DNA from: Roseomonas sp.
Lineage (GTDB): Bacteria > Pseudomonadota > Alphaproteobacteria > Acetobacterales > Acetobacteraceae
NCBI GenBank assembly: GCA_020249285.1
Contig: JADCFX010000040.1
Location: 104,807 to 168,806, forward strand
Length of the DNA: 64,000 nt
Direction of reading: 5' to 3'
How positions within the stretch are numbered: position 1 is the first letter of the stretch; the number at the start of each line of letters is the position of its first letter. The notes under the pieces were generated by a model, which saw only the letters and a program-made list of their open reading frames with translations, had not been told where the DNA came from and searched no databases. Positions 21,115 to 29,711 of this stretch are shown here, in pieces. Made by a program: the position numbers and the translations under genes.

Positions 21115-22302
21115 ATGGCCATGCAAACATATGATGTGATCGTGGTAGGCGGCGGGCCATCAGGCGCCACCGCCGCTGATGATTTGGCGCGCCGCGGGCG
21201 TAGTGTTTTGCTGTTGGATCGCGCTGGGCGCATCAAACCCTGTGGTGGTGCGATTCCGCCGCGCCTCATTCGCGATTTTGCCATTCCGGATGAATTATTG
21301 GTCGCCAAGATCAATTCCGCCCGCATGGTCGCCCCCAGCGCGAAATCCGTGGATATGCCGATTGATGGCGGCTTTGTCGGCATGGTGGATCGCGCGGATT
21401 TCGACGAATGGCTGCGCGAGCGCGCCGAGCAAGCCGGCGCAGAACGCCAGACCGGCACTTATGAGAAAATCACGCGCGATGCCGATGGCACCGCCATTGT
21501 TCATTGGGAATCGAAGGATGGTGCAGCGCTTGCTGCCCGCGCACGCTTGGTGATTGGCGCGGATGGCGCGCGGTCCCAAGTCGCGAAGCAGGAAGTACCG
21601 GGCGGGGATAAGGTACGCTGCGTTTTCGCCTATCATGAAATTGTGCGCTCTCCGCCCAATGGTGGCAGCGCCGATTTTGATGCCAAGCGCTGCGATGTCT
21701 ATTACCAGGGCAAGCTTTCGCCCGATTTCTACGCCTGGATTTTCCCGCATGGCGATACCACCAGCATCGGCACGGGTTCCATGCAAAAGGGCTTTTCGCT
21801 GCGTGGTTCGGTTGCTGAACTCCGCCGCGATATTGGCCTGACAAATGCCGAGACAATTCGCCGCGAAGGCGCGCCCATTCCCCTGAAGCCGCTGAAGCGC
21901 TGGGACAATGGCCGCGATGTGATTCTGGCCGGGGACGCAGCCGGCGTGGTCGCCCCTGCGTCCGGTGAGGGTATTTACTACGCCATGTATGGTGGCCGGC
22001 TTGCCGCTGATGCCGCTGAGGAATGCCTGAAGACTGGCGATGCGCGCGCGCTTGCAGGTGCGCGCAAGCGCTTCATGAAGGCGCATGGTCGGGTCTTCTG
22101 GGTGCTCGGCATCATGCAGTATTTCTGGTATTCATCGGACAAGCGGCGGGAGAAGTTTGTTTCCATCTGCGCCGATAAGGATGTGCAGCGCCTGACCTGG
22201 GAATCCTACATGAACAAGGAATTGGTCCGCCGCGATCCCCTTGCGCATGTGCGCATTTTCTTCAAGGATTTGGCACATCTGTTTGGCCTTGCGAGGGCCT
22301 AA
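21115..22302 (+). CDS. bchP: Geranylgeranyl reductase
   Basis: A 395-aa flavoprotein with N-terminal dinucleotide-binding motif VIVVGGGPSGATAADDLARRG, family motif KPCGGAIPP and the second FAD motif VILAGDAAGVVAPASGEGIYYA. It saturates the geranylgeranyl tail of bacteriochlorophyll to phytyl. It is the end of the plus-strand bchG-bch2-bchP run; the idi gene often found next is absent. Confidence 0.97.
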   Translation: MAMQTYDVIVVGGGPSGATAADDLARRGRSVLLLDRAGRIKPCGGAIPPRLIRDFAIPDELLVAKINSARMVAPSAKSVDMPIDGGFVGMVDRADFDEWLRERAEQAGAERQTGTYEKITRDADGTAIVHWESKDGAALAARARLVIGADGARSQVAKQEVPGGDKVRCVFAYHEIVRSPPNGGSADFDAKRCDVYYQGKLSPDFYAWIFPHGDTTSIGTGSMQKGFSLRGSVAELRRDIGLTNAETIRREGAPIPLKPLKRWDNGRDVILAGDAAGVVAPASGEGIYYAMYGGRLAADAAEECLKTGDARALAGARKRFMKAHGRVFWVLGIMQYFWYSSDKRREKFVSICADKDVQRLTWESYMNKELVRRDPLAHVRIFFKDLAHLFGLARA

Positions 22303-22346
22303 GCATTTTCAAGCCAAGTGGAATTACTTGGCGACTCGGAAAATGC
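22303..22346. repeat. Single copy of the dispersed palindromic GCATTTTC element
   Basis: GCATTTTC...GCCAAGTG-loop-ACTTGGC...GAAAATGC forms a two-part stem directly after the bchP stop. It is the same unit as the four tandem copies at 54575-54789. It may act as a transcript terminator or mRNA-stabilising hairpin here; that is inference. Confidence 0.85.
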
Positions 22347-22360
22347 GTTCTAACAGAGGC

Positions 22361-22402
22361 CAGAGCATGCACGGTGAGCGTCAGCGAAGCGGACATGCTC
22401 TG
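22361..22402. repeat. Inverted repeat CAGAGCATG / CATGCTCTG
   Basis: A perfect 9-bp inverted repeat with a 24-base loop in the bchP-hemC gap, just after the GCATTTTC element. GGACATGCTCT recurs near 51018. It is probably a terminator-like or dispersed extragenic palindrome. Confidence 0.6.
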
Positions 22403-22426
22403 AGCAACAAAAAGGGTTTTTGAGGA

Positions 22427-23377
22427 ATGGCGTCTCAGCCCATGCGCATTGGCACGCGCGGTTCTCCGCTTGCGCTTTGGCAAGCGCGGCATTTTGCAAG
22501 CGTGGCCCGCGCGACAATCCCGGCCTTGGCACAAGATGGCGCGCTGGAAGAACACATCATTGCGACATCCGGCGACAAGGTTCAGGACAAGCGCCTGGCG
22601 GATATTGGCGGCAAAGGGCTTTTCGCCAAGGAAATCCATGAAGCGCTGGCCGATGGCCGCATAGATGTCGCGGTGCATAGCCTCAAGGATCTGGAAACCG
22701 AATTGCCACCAGGCATCGTGCTGGCCTGTGTGCTGGAACGCGAAGACCCGCGCGATGCGCTGATTCTGGGTGCTGGATGCAGTGCGGCCACGGCCGATGA
22801 CCCGCTGGCTGCCTTGCCGCAAGGCGCCCTGGTCGGCACGGCTTCCGTGCGCCGGCAAGCGCAATTGCTGCATCGGCGGCCTGATCTCCGCGTAGATATC
22901 ATTCGCGGCAATGTGCAAACGCGGCTTGGGCGAGTCGCTGCCGGGGATTTCACCTGTTCCCTGCTGGCGCTTGCAGGCTTGAAGCGGCTTGGCATGGCGG
23001 ACCGCGCGCAAGTGGTGCTGGAACCGGAAGCCATGCTGCCCGCCGCCTGCCAAGGGATTGTTGGCATCACGGCGCGCGCGGATGATGCCGCCACGCTGGC
23101 GCTACTCGCCCAGATTGAACATGCGCCAAGCCGGCTGGTGGCGGATGCCGAACGTGCCTTGCTTGGCGCGCTGGATGGTTCCTGCCGCACACCGATTGGC
23201 GCGCATGCCACGCTTCTGCCTGATGGGCGGCTTCGCCTGCACGGGCTTGTCGCACGCGCCGATGGCAGTTTCCTGAGGCGCAATATGGGTGAGGCTGCGG
23301 CGAAGGATGGCCCGCAGCTTGGGCGCGACTTGGCAGCAGCTTTGAAGCGCGAAAGCCCGGCAGATATCTTCGGTTAA
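22427..23377 (+). CDS. hemC: Hydroxymethylbilane synthase (porphobilinogen deaminase)
   Basis: A 316-aa enzyme with RIGTRGSPLALWQA, DKRLADIGGKGLFAKEI and HSLKDLE, and the cofactor-attaching Cys253 in DGSCRTPIG. It polymerises four porphobilinogens into hydroxymethylbilane for heme, B12 and bacteriochlorophyll. GAGG precedes ATG 22427. Its place beside the photosynthesis cluster supports co-supply of tetrapyrroles, though repeats separate it from bchP and it may have its own promoter. Confidence 0.97.
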   Translation: MASQPMRIGTRGSPLALWQARHFASVARATIPALAQDGALEEHIIATSGDKVQDKRLADIGGKGLFAKEIHEALADGRIDVAVHSLKDLETELPPGIVLACVLEREDPRDALILGAGCSAATADDPLAALPQGALVGTASVRRQAQLLHRRPDLRVDIIRGNVQTRLGRVAAGDFTCSLLALAGLKRLGMADRAQVVLEPEAMLPAACQGIVGITARADDAATLALLAQIEHAPSRLVADAERALLGALDGSCRTPIGAHATLLPDGRLRLHGLVARADGSFLRRNMGEAAAKDGPQLGRDLAAALKRESPADIFG

Positions 23378-23391
23378 AGCGGGCTGGAGCC

Positions 23392-23784
23392 TCAGCCCCG
23401 CCCGACCATCGCCGCCATGCGGCGCGGCGCGATATTGTCACCATCCCGCCGGCGCAATTCTTCCGCCATGACGCGATGCACCATTGCAATTGCGGAATCA
23501 TCCAGGCTGGCCACCCAAAGCCGCGCAAAGCTTGGATCAAAGCTGGGGTCCAGCACCTGGCGCGGTAGGGAAAGCTCCGCCGCGCGCGCCTGAATTTCCG
23601 CCGCCGCCCCGGGACTGTCGAGTGCGATGGCGCGCAGCCTGCGCGGGTCTGTCACCATAGTTGCAATAAAGCCGTCCAAGGCGGCGACGGCGCGGTCCAG
23701 CGCTGCTGAATCCCCTTCTGCCTCGGCTGCTTCCAGGCCAGCTTTCAGCGCCTCATAGGCGATGCGATGCGAATTGCCATTCAT
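23392..23784 (-). CDS. Uncharacterised 130-aa protein behind a perfect PpsR-type palindrome
   Basis: A mostly helical soluble protein starting MNGNSHRIAYEALKAGLEAA, with a long Ala/Glu-rich helix, a PRRLRAIALDSPG segment and an end ELRRRDGDNIAPRRMAAMVG. I do not recognise the family. ATG 23784 has GGAGGGGG a few bases upstream. It converges on hemC 14 bases away. The TGT-N12-ACA site 51 bases upstream of the ATG suggests oxygen/light control by PpsR, hence a possible role in phototrophy. Confidence 0.65.
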   Translation of the reverse strand: MNGNSHRIAYEALKAGLEAAEAEGDSAALDRAVAALDGFIATMVTDPRRLRAIALDSPGAAAEIQARAAELSLPRQVLDPSFDPSFARLWVASLDDSAIAMVHRVMAEELRRRDGDNIAPRRMAAMVGRG

Positions 23785-23834
23785 GGCTGCCCCCTCCAAA
23801 GCGCGCCACAAGGCTGCGCCCTTTCGCGCAGATC

Positions 23835-23852
23835 TGTCAATTAAAATTGACA
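23835..23852. promoter_or_regulatory. Perfect PpsR/CrtJ-type site TGT-N12-ACA
   Basis: TGTCAATTAAAATTGACA is a fully symmetric 18-bp palindrome fitting the PpsR/CrtJ consensus. Its right arm read on the minus strand provides TTGACA, a perfect sigma70 -35 hexamer facing the 130-aa gene. It lies between two minus-strand genes, so the target is most likely the gene starting at 23784. Confidence 0.7.
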
Positions 23853-23867
23853 GTCCTTTGGCGACAA

Positions 23868-24143
23868 TCAATCCCGCCAGCGGCGCCACAAATCCCAGGC
23901 ATGGGCGAAGAACGCGGCAGTCATGGCGAGGGAGACAAAGCCCCACCAGGCCCCGGTCAGCGCCGCGCGCAAAGCCAGCGCAAAAAACACCCCCGGCAGT
24001 ACCAGCGCTGCAACCGAACGCGGTGGCAGGCCGCGGCCCGTGAGCCACCAAAATCCGAGCAGCGCCAAGGCTTCCACCAGCAGCACCGCCACCATCAGAT
24101 CAGCGACCTGGCCGGAGGCGAAAAAGGCAGCGAAATCCGGCAT
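23868..24143 (-). CDS. Small membrane protein, unknown function
   Basis: A 91-aa protein with about three hydrophobic stretches (VADLMVAVLLVEALALLGFW, SVAALVLPGVFFALALRAAL and WGFVSLAMTAAFFAHAW) and an Arg-rich C-terminus, predicted to sit in the inner membrane. It starts 11 bases after the TPR/glycosyltransferase gene, so it is probably co-transcribed with it. No family recognised. Confidence 0.6.
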   Translation of the reverse strand: MPDFAAFFASGQVADLMVAVLLVEALALLGFWWLTGRGLPPRSVAALVLPGVFFALALRAALTGAWWGFVSLAMTAAFFAHAWDLWRRWRD

Positions 24144-24154
24144 GGCGCGCTTGG

Positions 24155-26650
24155 CTATTCTTCGGCCGGCACAACGAAGCCTTCCGGCGCAAGGCCGGCG
24201 GCATGGCGCTGCCACATCATGCGATAGGCGCCTTCCAAATGGCGCGTGAAGCGCGGCGTATCGAAAAGCGGCGCGGTGGGAAGTGCCGCCGCAAGCTTGG
24301 CCTTCAGCGCCGCGGCGCGGTTGGCATCGCGGCCAATCGCAATCGCCAGCGCTTCATATTCCGCTGTATCGCGCGTGATCATCTCCGGCATGCCCACGGC
24401 GTTCAGCAAGCTTGCCGCAACGCGCCCAGCGAAAGCCTGCCCCATTTGCGTCAGCACCGGCAGCCCAGCCCAGAGCGCATCACTCGCCGTGGTATGCGCA
24501 TTATAGGGCAGCGTATCGAGGAAAAGATCCGCGAGCCGATGCCGCGCAAGATGCCGCGCCGACGGCAGCGAAGGCCCAAAGACCAGCCGCGTAGCATCAA
24601 CGCCCTGCGCTTCAGCCGCGCCGCGCAGCCGCGCGATGGAATCTGAATCATTGGCGAGCAACCACAAGACCGAGCCCGGTACCGCAGCCATAATACGCAT
24701 CCATGACGCGAAGATTTCTGGTGTGATCTTATAAGCATTGTTGAAGCAGCAATAGACAAACCCATCCGCCGGCAGCCCGGCTTCAGCGCGTGATGGTGTA
24801 TCGGGTGCGATCACGCGACGGTCATCATTCGCCTGATAGCTATCGGGCAGATGGACGATCTTCTCATCATAAAAGCGCTGCTGATCCAGGGGCAACACGG
24901 TCGCATCCGCCAGGATGTAATCCAGGAAATCAGCACCCACAGTGCCCGGATAGCCAAGATAGCTGACCTGTACCGGCGCCAACCGCGCGGCAAAGGGGCC
25001 AAGCCGCGCATCCTGCGTATAGCCATTGAGATCAACGGCGATATCAATCCCAGCACGCCGCGCCATGGCTGTTATCGCGCCATCGGACATACGCGCACAT
25101 TCATGAAAATGATCCATTGTGGCACGGATACGTGCGCGCATCGCATCCTCGGCTTCCAGCCCGTAGGAAAAAGCGTGGATTTCAAAAGCGTCCCGGTCAT
25201 GGCACTCCAGCGCGCCTGCAATCAGTTGCATGACGGCGTGATTGCGAAAATCGGCGGAGAAATATCCGATACGCAACCGATCACGCTGTGTGGCAGGCGG
25301 TGGCTGGGCAATGGCGGCAAGCCGTAGAGTCTCACGCGTATAGGCGCGGGCGGCGATCTGATGCAATTCCGGATCATCGCAAATACCAAGCAGCGCAAAA
25401 GGATTGGCCACATATTGCCGCGCGCGCACGCGCTCAAGCAGAAACTGCCGCTGTTCAGGCAGCCCTGCCCAATCCCAACGCCGTTGCTTGGTATAAACCA
25501 GGGATGAAAGCGCTTCTGTGACCCCAGGATCGAGTGCCACCGCTTTCTCAAACCGGGCCAAGGCTTCCGTTTGCCGGTTCAGCGCATTCAGCGAATTTCC
25601 TGCATAGTTAGACGCTTCCGCCGAACTCGGGTCCAACACCAGCACGTGTTCATAAAAGGCCAGCGCTTCTTCATGCCGATTGAGCAGCGCCAGTGCATTG
25701 CCCAGGTTCAGATGCGCATCGGCACTACGCGGCGCGACTTCAATCGCGCGGCGATAGGTCTCAATCGCCTCAGGCAGGCGGCGCAGCGCCTTCAGCGCAA
25801 CACCCTTGCCGATCAGCGCTTCCGCGTTGTGCGGATCAAGCGCGAGTGCCGCATCAAAGGTGTGGATCGCTTCTTCGTGGCGGTTCTCGCCACTCAGCGC
25901 CAACCCCTTGCCGATCAGCGCCTTGGGGGCCGGTGGTTTGGTGGCGGCAAGCCGTTCAAACAACCCAAGCGCGCGCGGGTAATCCCGCAAGCCCAGAAAG
26001 CCGGAACCGAGTGAGAGCAAGGTTTCCAGACTGGCGCGCTGCTTGTCCAAAAAGCCGGTGAGGAAGATCACCGCCTCGCGATGCTGGCCGAGCTTCTGCA
26101 GCGTATCGGAAAGTGTGGCCGCGGCGCGGGAATGCCCAGGTTCCAGCGTCAGTGCCGCACGAAACGCTTCCATGGCGCCGGCGGCATCGCCAAACCGTAA
26201 CCGGCAAAGCCCGTGATTGACATGAAAATCGCCATCAATCCCAGCAAAGCCGCGCGCGATGATGTCATCATAAGCCGCGCTGGCACGTTGCACGTCACCG
26301 GCTTCCAGCAAAGCATCAGCCAGGTTGAAATGGGCAAAAGCAAAGCCGGGTTCGGCATAGATCGCCGCGCTAAAAGCCTCCACCGCCGCCGCCTTGTCGC
26401 CGGCGGCGCGGCGCGCATTGCCCAGGTCATTCAGTAACGCGGCATTTGGTGGCGCCAGACTGGCTGCGCGTTCCAAAGCCTCACGCGCCGGCGCTACCTG
26501 GCCGCGCGCAAATAGTGCGAGGCCGAGCAGCCGATTGGCCTCGGCATGGTTTGGCTGCTCCTGCAGGAAGGCACGATAGCCCGCCATGGCCGCATCCAGA
26601 TTGCCGGCCTGATGCTGGCGGAGAGAGGCGTGCAAATCGGGCGAAGCCAA
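24155..26650 (-). CDS. TPR protein with O-GlcNAc-transferase (SPINDLY/GT41)-like C-terminal domain
   Basis: An 831-aa protein with about ten 34-residue TPR units in residues 1-400, then a GT41-type catalytic region (about 440-831) with LRIGYFSADFRNHAVMQL, DLNGYTQDARLG, VSYLGYPGTVGADFLDYILA, FNNAYKITPEIF and DTLPYNAHTTASDALWAGLP. The family transfers sugars to proteins in the cytoplasm. The start is TTG 26650 with AAGGAA upstream. The substrate is unknown; bacterial homologues often modify flagellins or adhesins. Confidence 0.88.
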   Translation of the reverse strand: MASPDLHASLRQHQAGNLDAAMAGYRAFLQEQPNHAEANRLLGLALFARGQVAPAREALERAASLAPPNAALLNDLGNARRAAGDKAAAVEAFSAAIYAEPGFAFAHFNLADALLEAGDVQRASAAYDDIIARGFAGIDGDFHVNHGLCRLRFGDAAGAMEAFRAALTLEPGHSRAAATLSDTLQKLGQHREAVIFLTGFLDKQRASLETLLSLGSGFLGLRDYPRALGLFERLAATKPPAPKALIGKGLALSGENRHEEAIHTFDAALALDPHNAEALIGKGVALKALRRLPEAIETYRRAIEVAPRSADAHLNLGNALALLNRHEEALAFYEHVLVLDPSSAEASNYAGNSLNALNRQTEALARFEKAVALDPGVTEALSSLVYTKQRRWDWAGLPEQRQFLLERVRARQYVANPFALLGICDDPELHQIAARAYTRETLRLAAIAQPPPATQRDRLRIGYFSADFRNHAVMQLIAGALECHDRDAFEIHAFSYGLEAEDAMRARIRATMDHFHECARMSDGAITAMARRAGIDIAVDLNGYTQDARLGPFAARLAPVQVSYLGYPGTVGADFLDYILADATVLPLDQQRFYDEKIVHLPDSYQANDDRRVIAPDTPSRAEAGLPADGFVYCCFNNAYKITPEIFASWMRIMAAVPGSVLWLLANDSDSIARLRGAAEAQGVDATRLVFGPSLPSARHLARHRLADLFLDTLPYNAHTTASDALWAGLPVLTQMGQAFAGRVAASLLNAVGMPEMITRDTAEYEALAIAIGRDANRAAALKAKLAAALPTAPLFDTPRFTRHLEGAYRMMWQRHAAGLAPEGFVVPAEE

Positions 26651-26735
26651 GGCGATTCCTTCCAGGCAGAAACGGCACGCCTTTCCTTGCCCGGAAAAGC
26701 CCCTGCCCGTCCAGCAGGCAGGGGCAGGCGCGTGC

Positions 26736-27869
26736 TCAGAACAAGGACATCTGCGCCCCAGGCACCGCGAAGTGCCCGCAATCTAGCGCCCCCGTACCGC
26801 CGCCGCGCTTTTCCAGGCCAGGCCGGCGCATCGCCACCGCAAAGCGCCGCGCCAGCAATTCCGCATAAGGCCCGCTGCCGGTCTGGCGCTGGCCGAAGCG
26901 GCTGTCATAAAGCGCGCCACCGCGAGTCTGGCGGATCAGCGACAGCACCCGAGCGGCGCGATCTGGCATGTGGCGCGCCAGCCAATCCTCAAAAAGCTGT
27001 TTGATTTCCAAAGGCAGGCGCAACAGCACATAGCCCGCGCTGGTGGCCCCCGCCGCCGCGCCCTGTTCCAGCAGCTTTTCCAATTCCATGTCATTCACCG
27101 CCGGAATCATGGGCGCGGCCAGGATGGCGGTGGGGACGCCCGCTGCCGTCAATTCCCGGATAGCTTGCAACCGCCGCGCAGGGGTAGCGGCACGCGGTTC
27201 CATGATGCGCGCCAAGGCCGGGTCAAGCGTGGTGACGGAAAGGCACACCCGCACCAGATTACGCGCGGCTAGCCGCTGCAGGACATCCACATCACGCAGC
27301 ACGCCGGCCGATTTCGTGACAATCGTCACCGGGTGGCTGAAACGGTCCAGCACTTCAAGCACGGTCCGCGTCAGCCCCAATTGGCGTTCCACCGGCTGAT
27401 AGGGGTCCGTATTGGCGCCAAGGGCGATCGGGCGGGGCTGATAGCCAGGCTTGCGAAGCTCCTTTTCCAGTAGCGCCGCGATATCTGGCTTGAACATCAA
27501 CCGCGTTTCGAAATCGAGCCCCGGCGAGAAGCCCAGATAGGCATGGGATGGCCGCGCATAGCAGTAGATGCAGCCATGCTCACAGCCACGATAGGGGTTG
27601 ATGGACCGGTCAAAACCCAGATCGGGGCTTTCATTGTAGCTGAGGGCAGATTTCGCGCGATCCTCGGTCAGGCTGGTCGGCAAGGGCGGCAATTCGGCGA
27701 AGCTTTGTTCCAGCGTCGCCCAGCCATCGTCAAACGCCTCCCGCCGTGCGGGTTCAAAGCGCACTGACGGGTTGGAAACGGCCCCGCGCCCCTTGCGCGC
27801 GAGGGATGGCATGGCGAAGCACTGCGCACCGCTATCGCCAAGGGTCAGGTTGGGGATACCATCGGGCAT
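26736..27869 (-). CDS. PA0069-family radical SAM protein
   Basis: A 377-aa protein with the radical-SAM cluster motif YRGCEHGCIYCYARPSHAYLG (Cys-x3-Cys-x2-Cys) and GANTDPYQPVERQLGLTR. It resembles SPL-like/PA0069 proteins of unknown substrate. ATG 27869 has AGGGAAG about 8 bases upstream. It is divergent from the glycosyltransferase pair at 27943. Confidence 0.88.
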   Translation of the reverse strand: MPDGIPNLTLGDSGAQCFAMPSLARKGRGAVSNPSVRFEPARREAFDDGWATLEQSFAELPPLPTSLTEDRAKSALSYNESPDLGFDRSINPYRGCEHGCIYCYARPSHAYLGFSPGLDFETRLMFKPDIAALLEKELRKPGYQPRPIALGANTDPYQPVERQLGLTRTVLEVLDRFSHPVTIVTKSAGVLRDVDVLQRLAARNLVRVCLSVTTLDPALARIMEPRAATPARRLQAIRELTAAGVPTAILAAPMIPAVNDMELEKLLEQGAAAGATSAGYVLLRLPLEIKQLFEDWLARHMPDRAARVLSLIRQTRGGALYDSRFGQRQTGSGPYAELLARRFAVAMRRPGLEKRGGGTGALDCGHFAVPGAQMSLF

Positions 27870-27942
27870 GAAATGCTTCCCTTTCCAATCCTCGGCACCC
27901 TGGCAGGAAGGTCAGGGCGAGTCAAGAACAAAATAAGAACAA

Positions 27943-28629
27943 ATGAGCCTTTTGCCCATCTCTGCGATTGTCCCCACGTTGAACGCCGCCGCAAGCCTGC
28001 CGGAGATGCTCATGGCTTTGCGCGGTGGGGTGGCGGAAATCATCATCGCCGATGGCGGCAGCACGGATGGCACGCCCGATATCGCGCGGGCCTGCGGCGC
28101 GCTTGTGATCACAGCCCCGCGCGGACGCGGCCCGCAGTTGCGCGCCGCCGCGGAAGCCGCAAGCCAGCCCTGGCTGCTGGCGCTGCATGCCGATACGCGC
28201 CCAGGCGCGGGTTGGCAGGAAGCGGTTGCAGGTTTCATCGCGCACCCCGAAGCCGCGAAGCAAGTCGGCTATTTCCGCTTTACCCTGGATGATGCGGCAC
28301 CCGAAGCGCGCCGCTTGGAGGCCATGGTGGCTTGGCGCTGCCGCTGGCTTGGCCTGCCCTATGGCGATCAGGGCCTGCTGATCGCGCGTGAATTCTACCA
28401 ATCGCTTGGCGGATATGAGGCGATACCACTGATGGAAGATGTGGCGCTAATCCGCCGCATTGGCCGCAAGTCGTTAGTTGCTCTGCCAGCGGATTTCATC
28501 ACCTCGGCCGAGAAATGGCGGCGGGATGGCTGGTATGCGCGATCCGCCCGCAACCTTTTTTGTCTTTCTCTTTGGTTCGCGGGTGTTGCGCCGGATCGGA
28601 TTGCGAGGCTCTATGCGCGCCGGCGCTGA
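27943..28629 (+). CDS. TIGR04283-type family 2 glycosyltransferase
   Basis: A 228-aa GT-A glycosyltransferase with ISAIVPTLNAAASL, IIADGGSTDGTPDIAR, metal-binding HADTRP and YGDQGLLIAREFYQ. The family is named for an arsenosugar-biosynthesis context in some bacteria, but no arsenic genes are visible here, so the substrate is open. It is followed 17 bases later by the TIGR04282-type partner. Confidence 0.82.
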   Translation: MSLLPISAIVPTLNAAASLPEMLMALRGGVAEIIIADGGSTDGTPDIARACGALVITAPRGRGPQLRAAAEAASQPWLLALHADTRPGAGWQEAVAGFIAHPEAAKQVGYFRFTLDDAAPEARRLEAMVAWRCRWLGLPYGDQGLLIAREFYQSLGGYEAIPLMEDVALIRRIGRKSLVALPADFITSAEKWRRDGWYARSARNLFCLSLWFAGVAPDRIARLYARRR

Positions 28630-28646
28630 TCGGCTTTGGTGAGGCG

Positions 28647-29237
28647 ATGCGCCGCCCCGTTGTGATCATTTTCGCCCGCGCGCCAAGGCTTGGCGCGGTA
28701 AAGCGGCGCCTCGCCGCGGGTATCGGCGCACGCGGCGCCTTGCGGTTTTATCGAGCCATGCTGGCCACCACTGCCTGGCCCATGGCGCGGGATCGTCGGT
28801 GGCGCACCATTCTGGCCATTACGCCGCCCGGGGCGCGGGCGGATTGGGGGCGCCTGGCACCGCGCGGTACGCCACGCATGGGACAAGTTGCCGGCGATTT
28901 AGGACGGCGCATGGAAAAGGCCATGGCGCCCTTCTCGCGCGCCATTTTGGTCGGCAGCGATATTCCAGGCCTTGGCCCCGCTGATATCGCTGCTGGGCTT
29001 CGCGCCCTGGGAAGGGCGGATGCGGTCTTCGGCCCAGCTTTGGATGGCGGCTATTGGCTGGTGGGCTTCGGCCCTCGGCGCCCGCATTGCCCCTTCGCCA
29101 AGGTGCGCTGGTCCAGCCCCCATGCGCTGGCCGATACGCTGGCCAATTTCCGCCGCCATCGCGTGGCGCTGCTACCGCCGAAGCGCGATGTGGATAGCGC
29201 CGAGGATCTGGCAGCCCTCACGCCTACCCGCGAATGA
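28647..29237 (+). CDS. TIGR04282-type (DUF2064) nucleotidyl/glycosyltransferase-like protein
   Basis: A 196-aa GT-A-like protein with VVIIFARAPRLGAVKRRLAA, VGSDIPGLGPADIAAGLRAL and FGPALDGGYWLVGFG. It commonly pairs with the TIGR04283 protein, as here. ATG 28647 has GAGG just upstream; the open frame extends backward through the previous gene but is not used. Confidence 0.82.
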   Translation: MRRPVVIIFARAPRLGAVKRRLAAGIGARGALRFYRAMLATTAWPMARDRRWRTILAITPPGARADWGRLAPRGTPRMGQVAGDLGRRMEKAMAPFSRAILVGSDIPGLGPADIAAGLRALGRADAVFGPALDGGYWLVGFGPRRPHCPFAKVRWSSPHALADTLANFRRHRVALLPPKRDVDSAEDLAALTPTRE

Positions 29238-29325
29238 AACTAGTCTTGTCAGGCCACAAATTTTCCTTCCGCAATTTTACGGAAATTTAAGCATAGCAAC
29301 CTAAGCTTGCATTGGGAGGTCCCCA

Positions 29326-29703
29326 ATGGAACCAACAAGCACTGCATCGGATGACACCGCCCGCGAATGCCGCCAGCGTGTTGCAGCGCATTTGCAGGAT
29401 TTGCATCGCATCCACCTTGCCCTCGCCGAGGATAGCCGCGCGCTGAAGCGCTTCACTACGGAAGGCAATGCACGCGTGGAACTGGAATTGGCTGCTGAAA
29501 TGTTGGAGCTTTACATGGCTTCCAGTGCGGCCTTTCTGGAAAACATGCGCGGGCGTTTTGAAGCGCGGCTGCCGCTGCTTCGTCGTGGCGAACCCGCCTT
29601 TGGCAATCACCCGGAACGCGCCCCGGAACATGGTGCGTTTTGGCTGAGCTTCTCTCGGCTTTGCGCGGTGTTGCGTCGCGCCAGCCGCCAAGTTGAAGCC
29701 TGA
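29326..29703 (+). CDS. Hypothetical helical protein
   Basis: A 125-aa soluble, largely helical protein with many charged residues (HLQDLHRIHLALAEDSRALK and LELAAEMLELYMASSAAFLE). No family recognised. The start has GGGAGG upstream inside a small palindrome. It follows an 88-bp AT-rich gap that probably contains its promoter. Confidence 0.65.
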   Translation: MEPTSTASDDTARECRQRVAAHLQDLHRIHLALAEDSRALKRFTTEGNARVELELAAEMLELYMASSAAFLENMRGRFEARLPLLRRGEPAFGNHPERAPEHGAFWLSFSRLCAVLRRASRQVEA

Positions 29704-29711
29704 GCAAGGCT

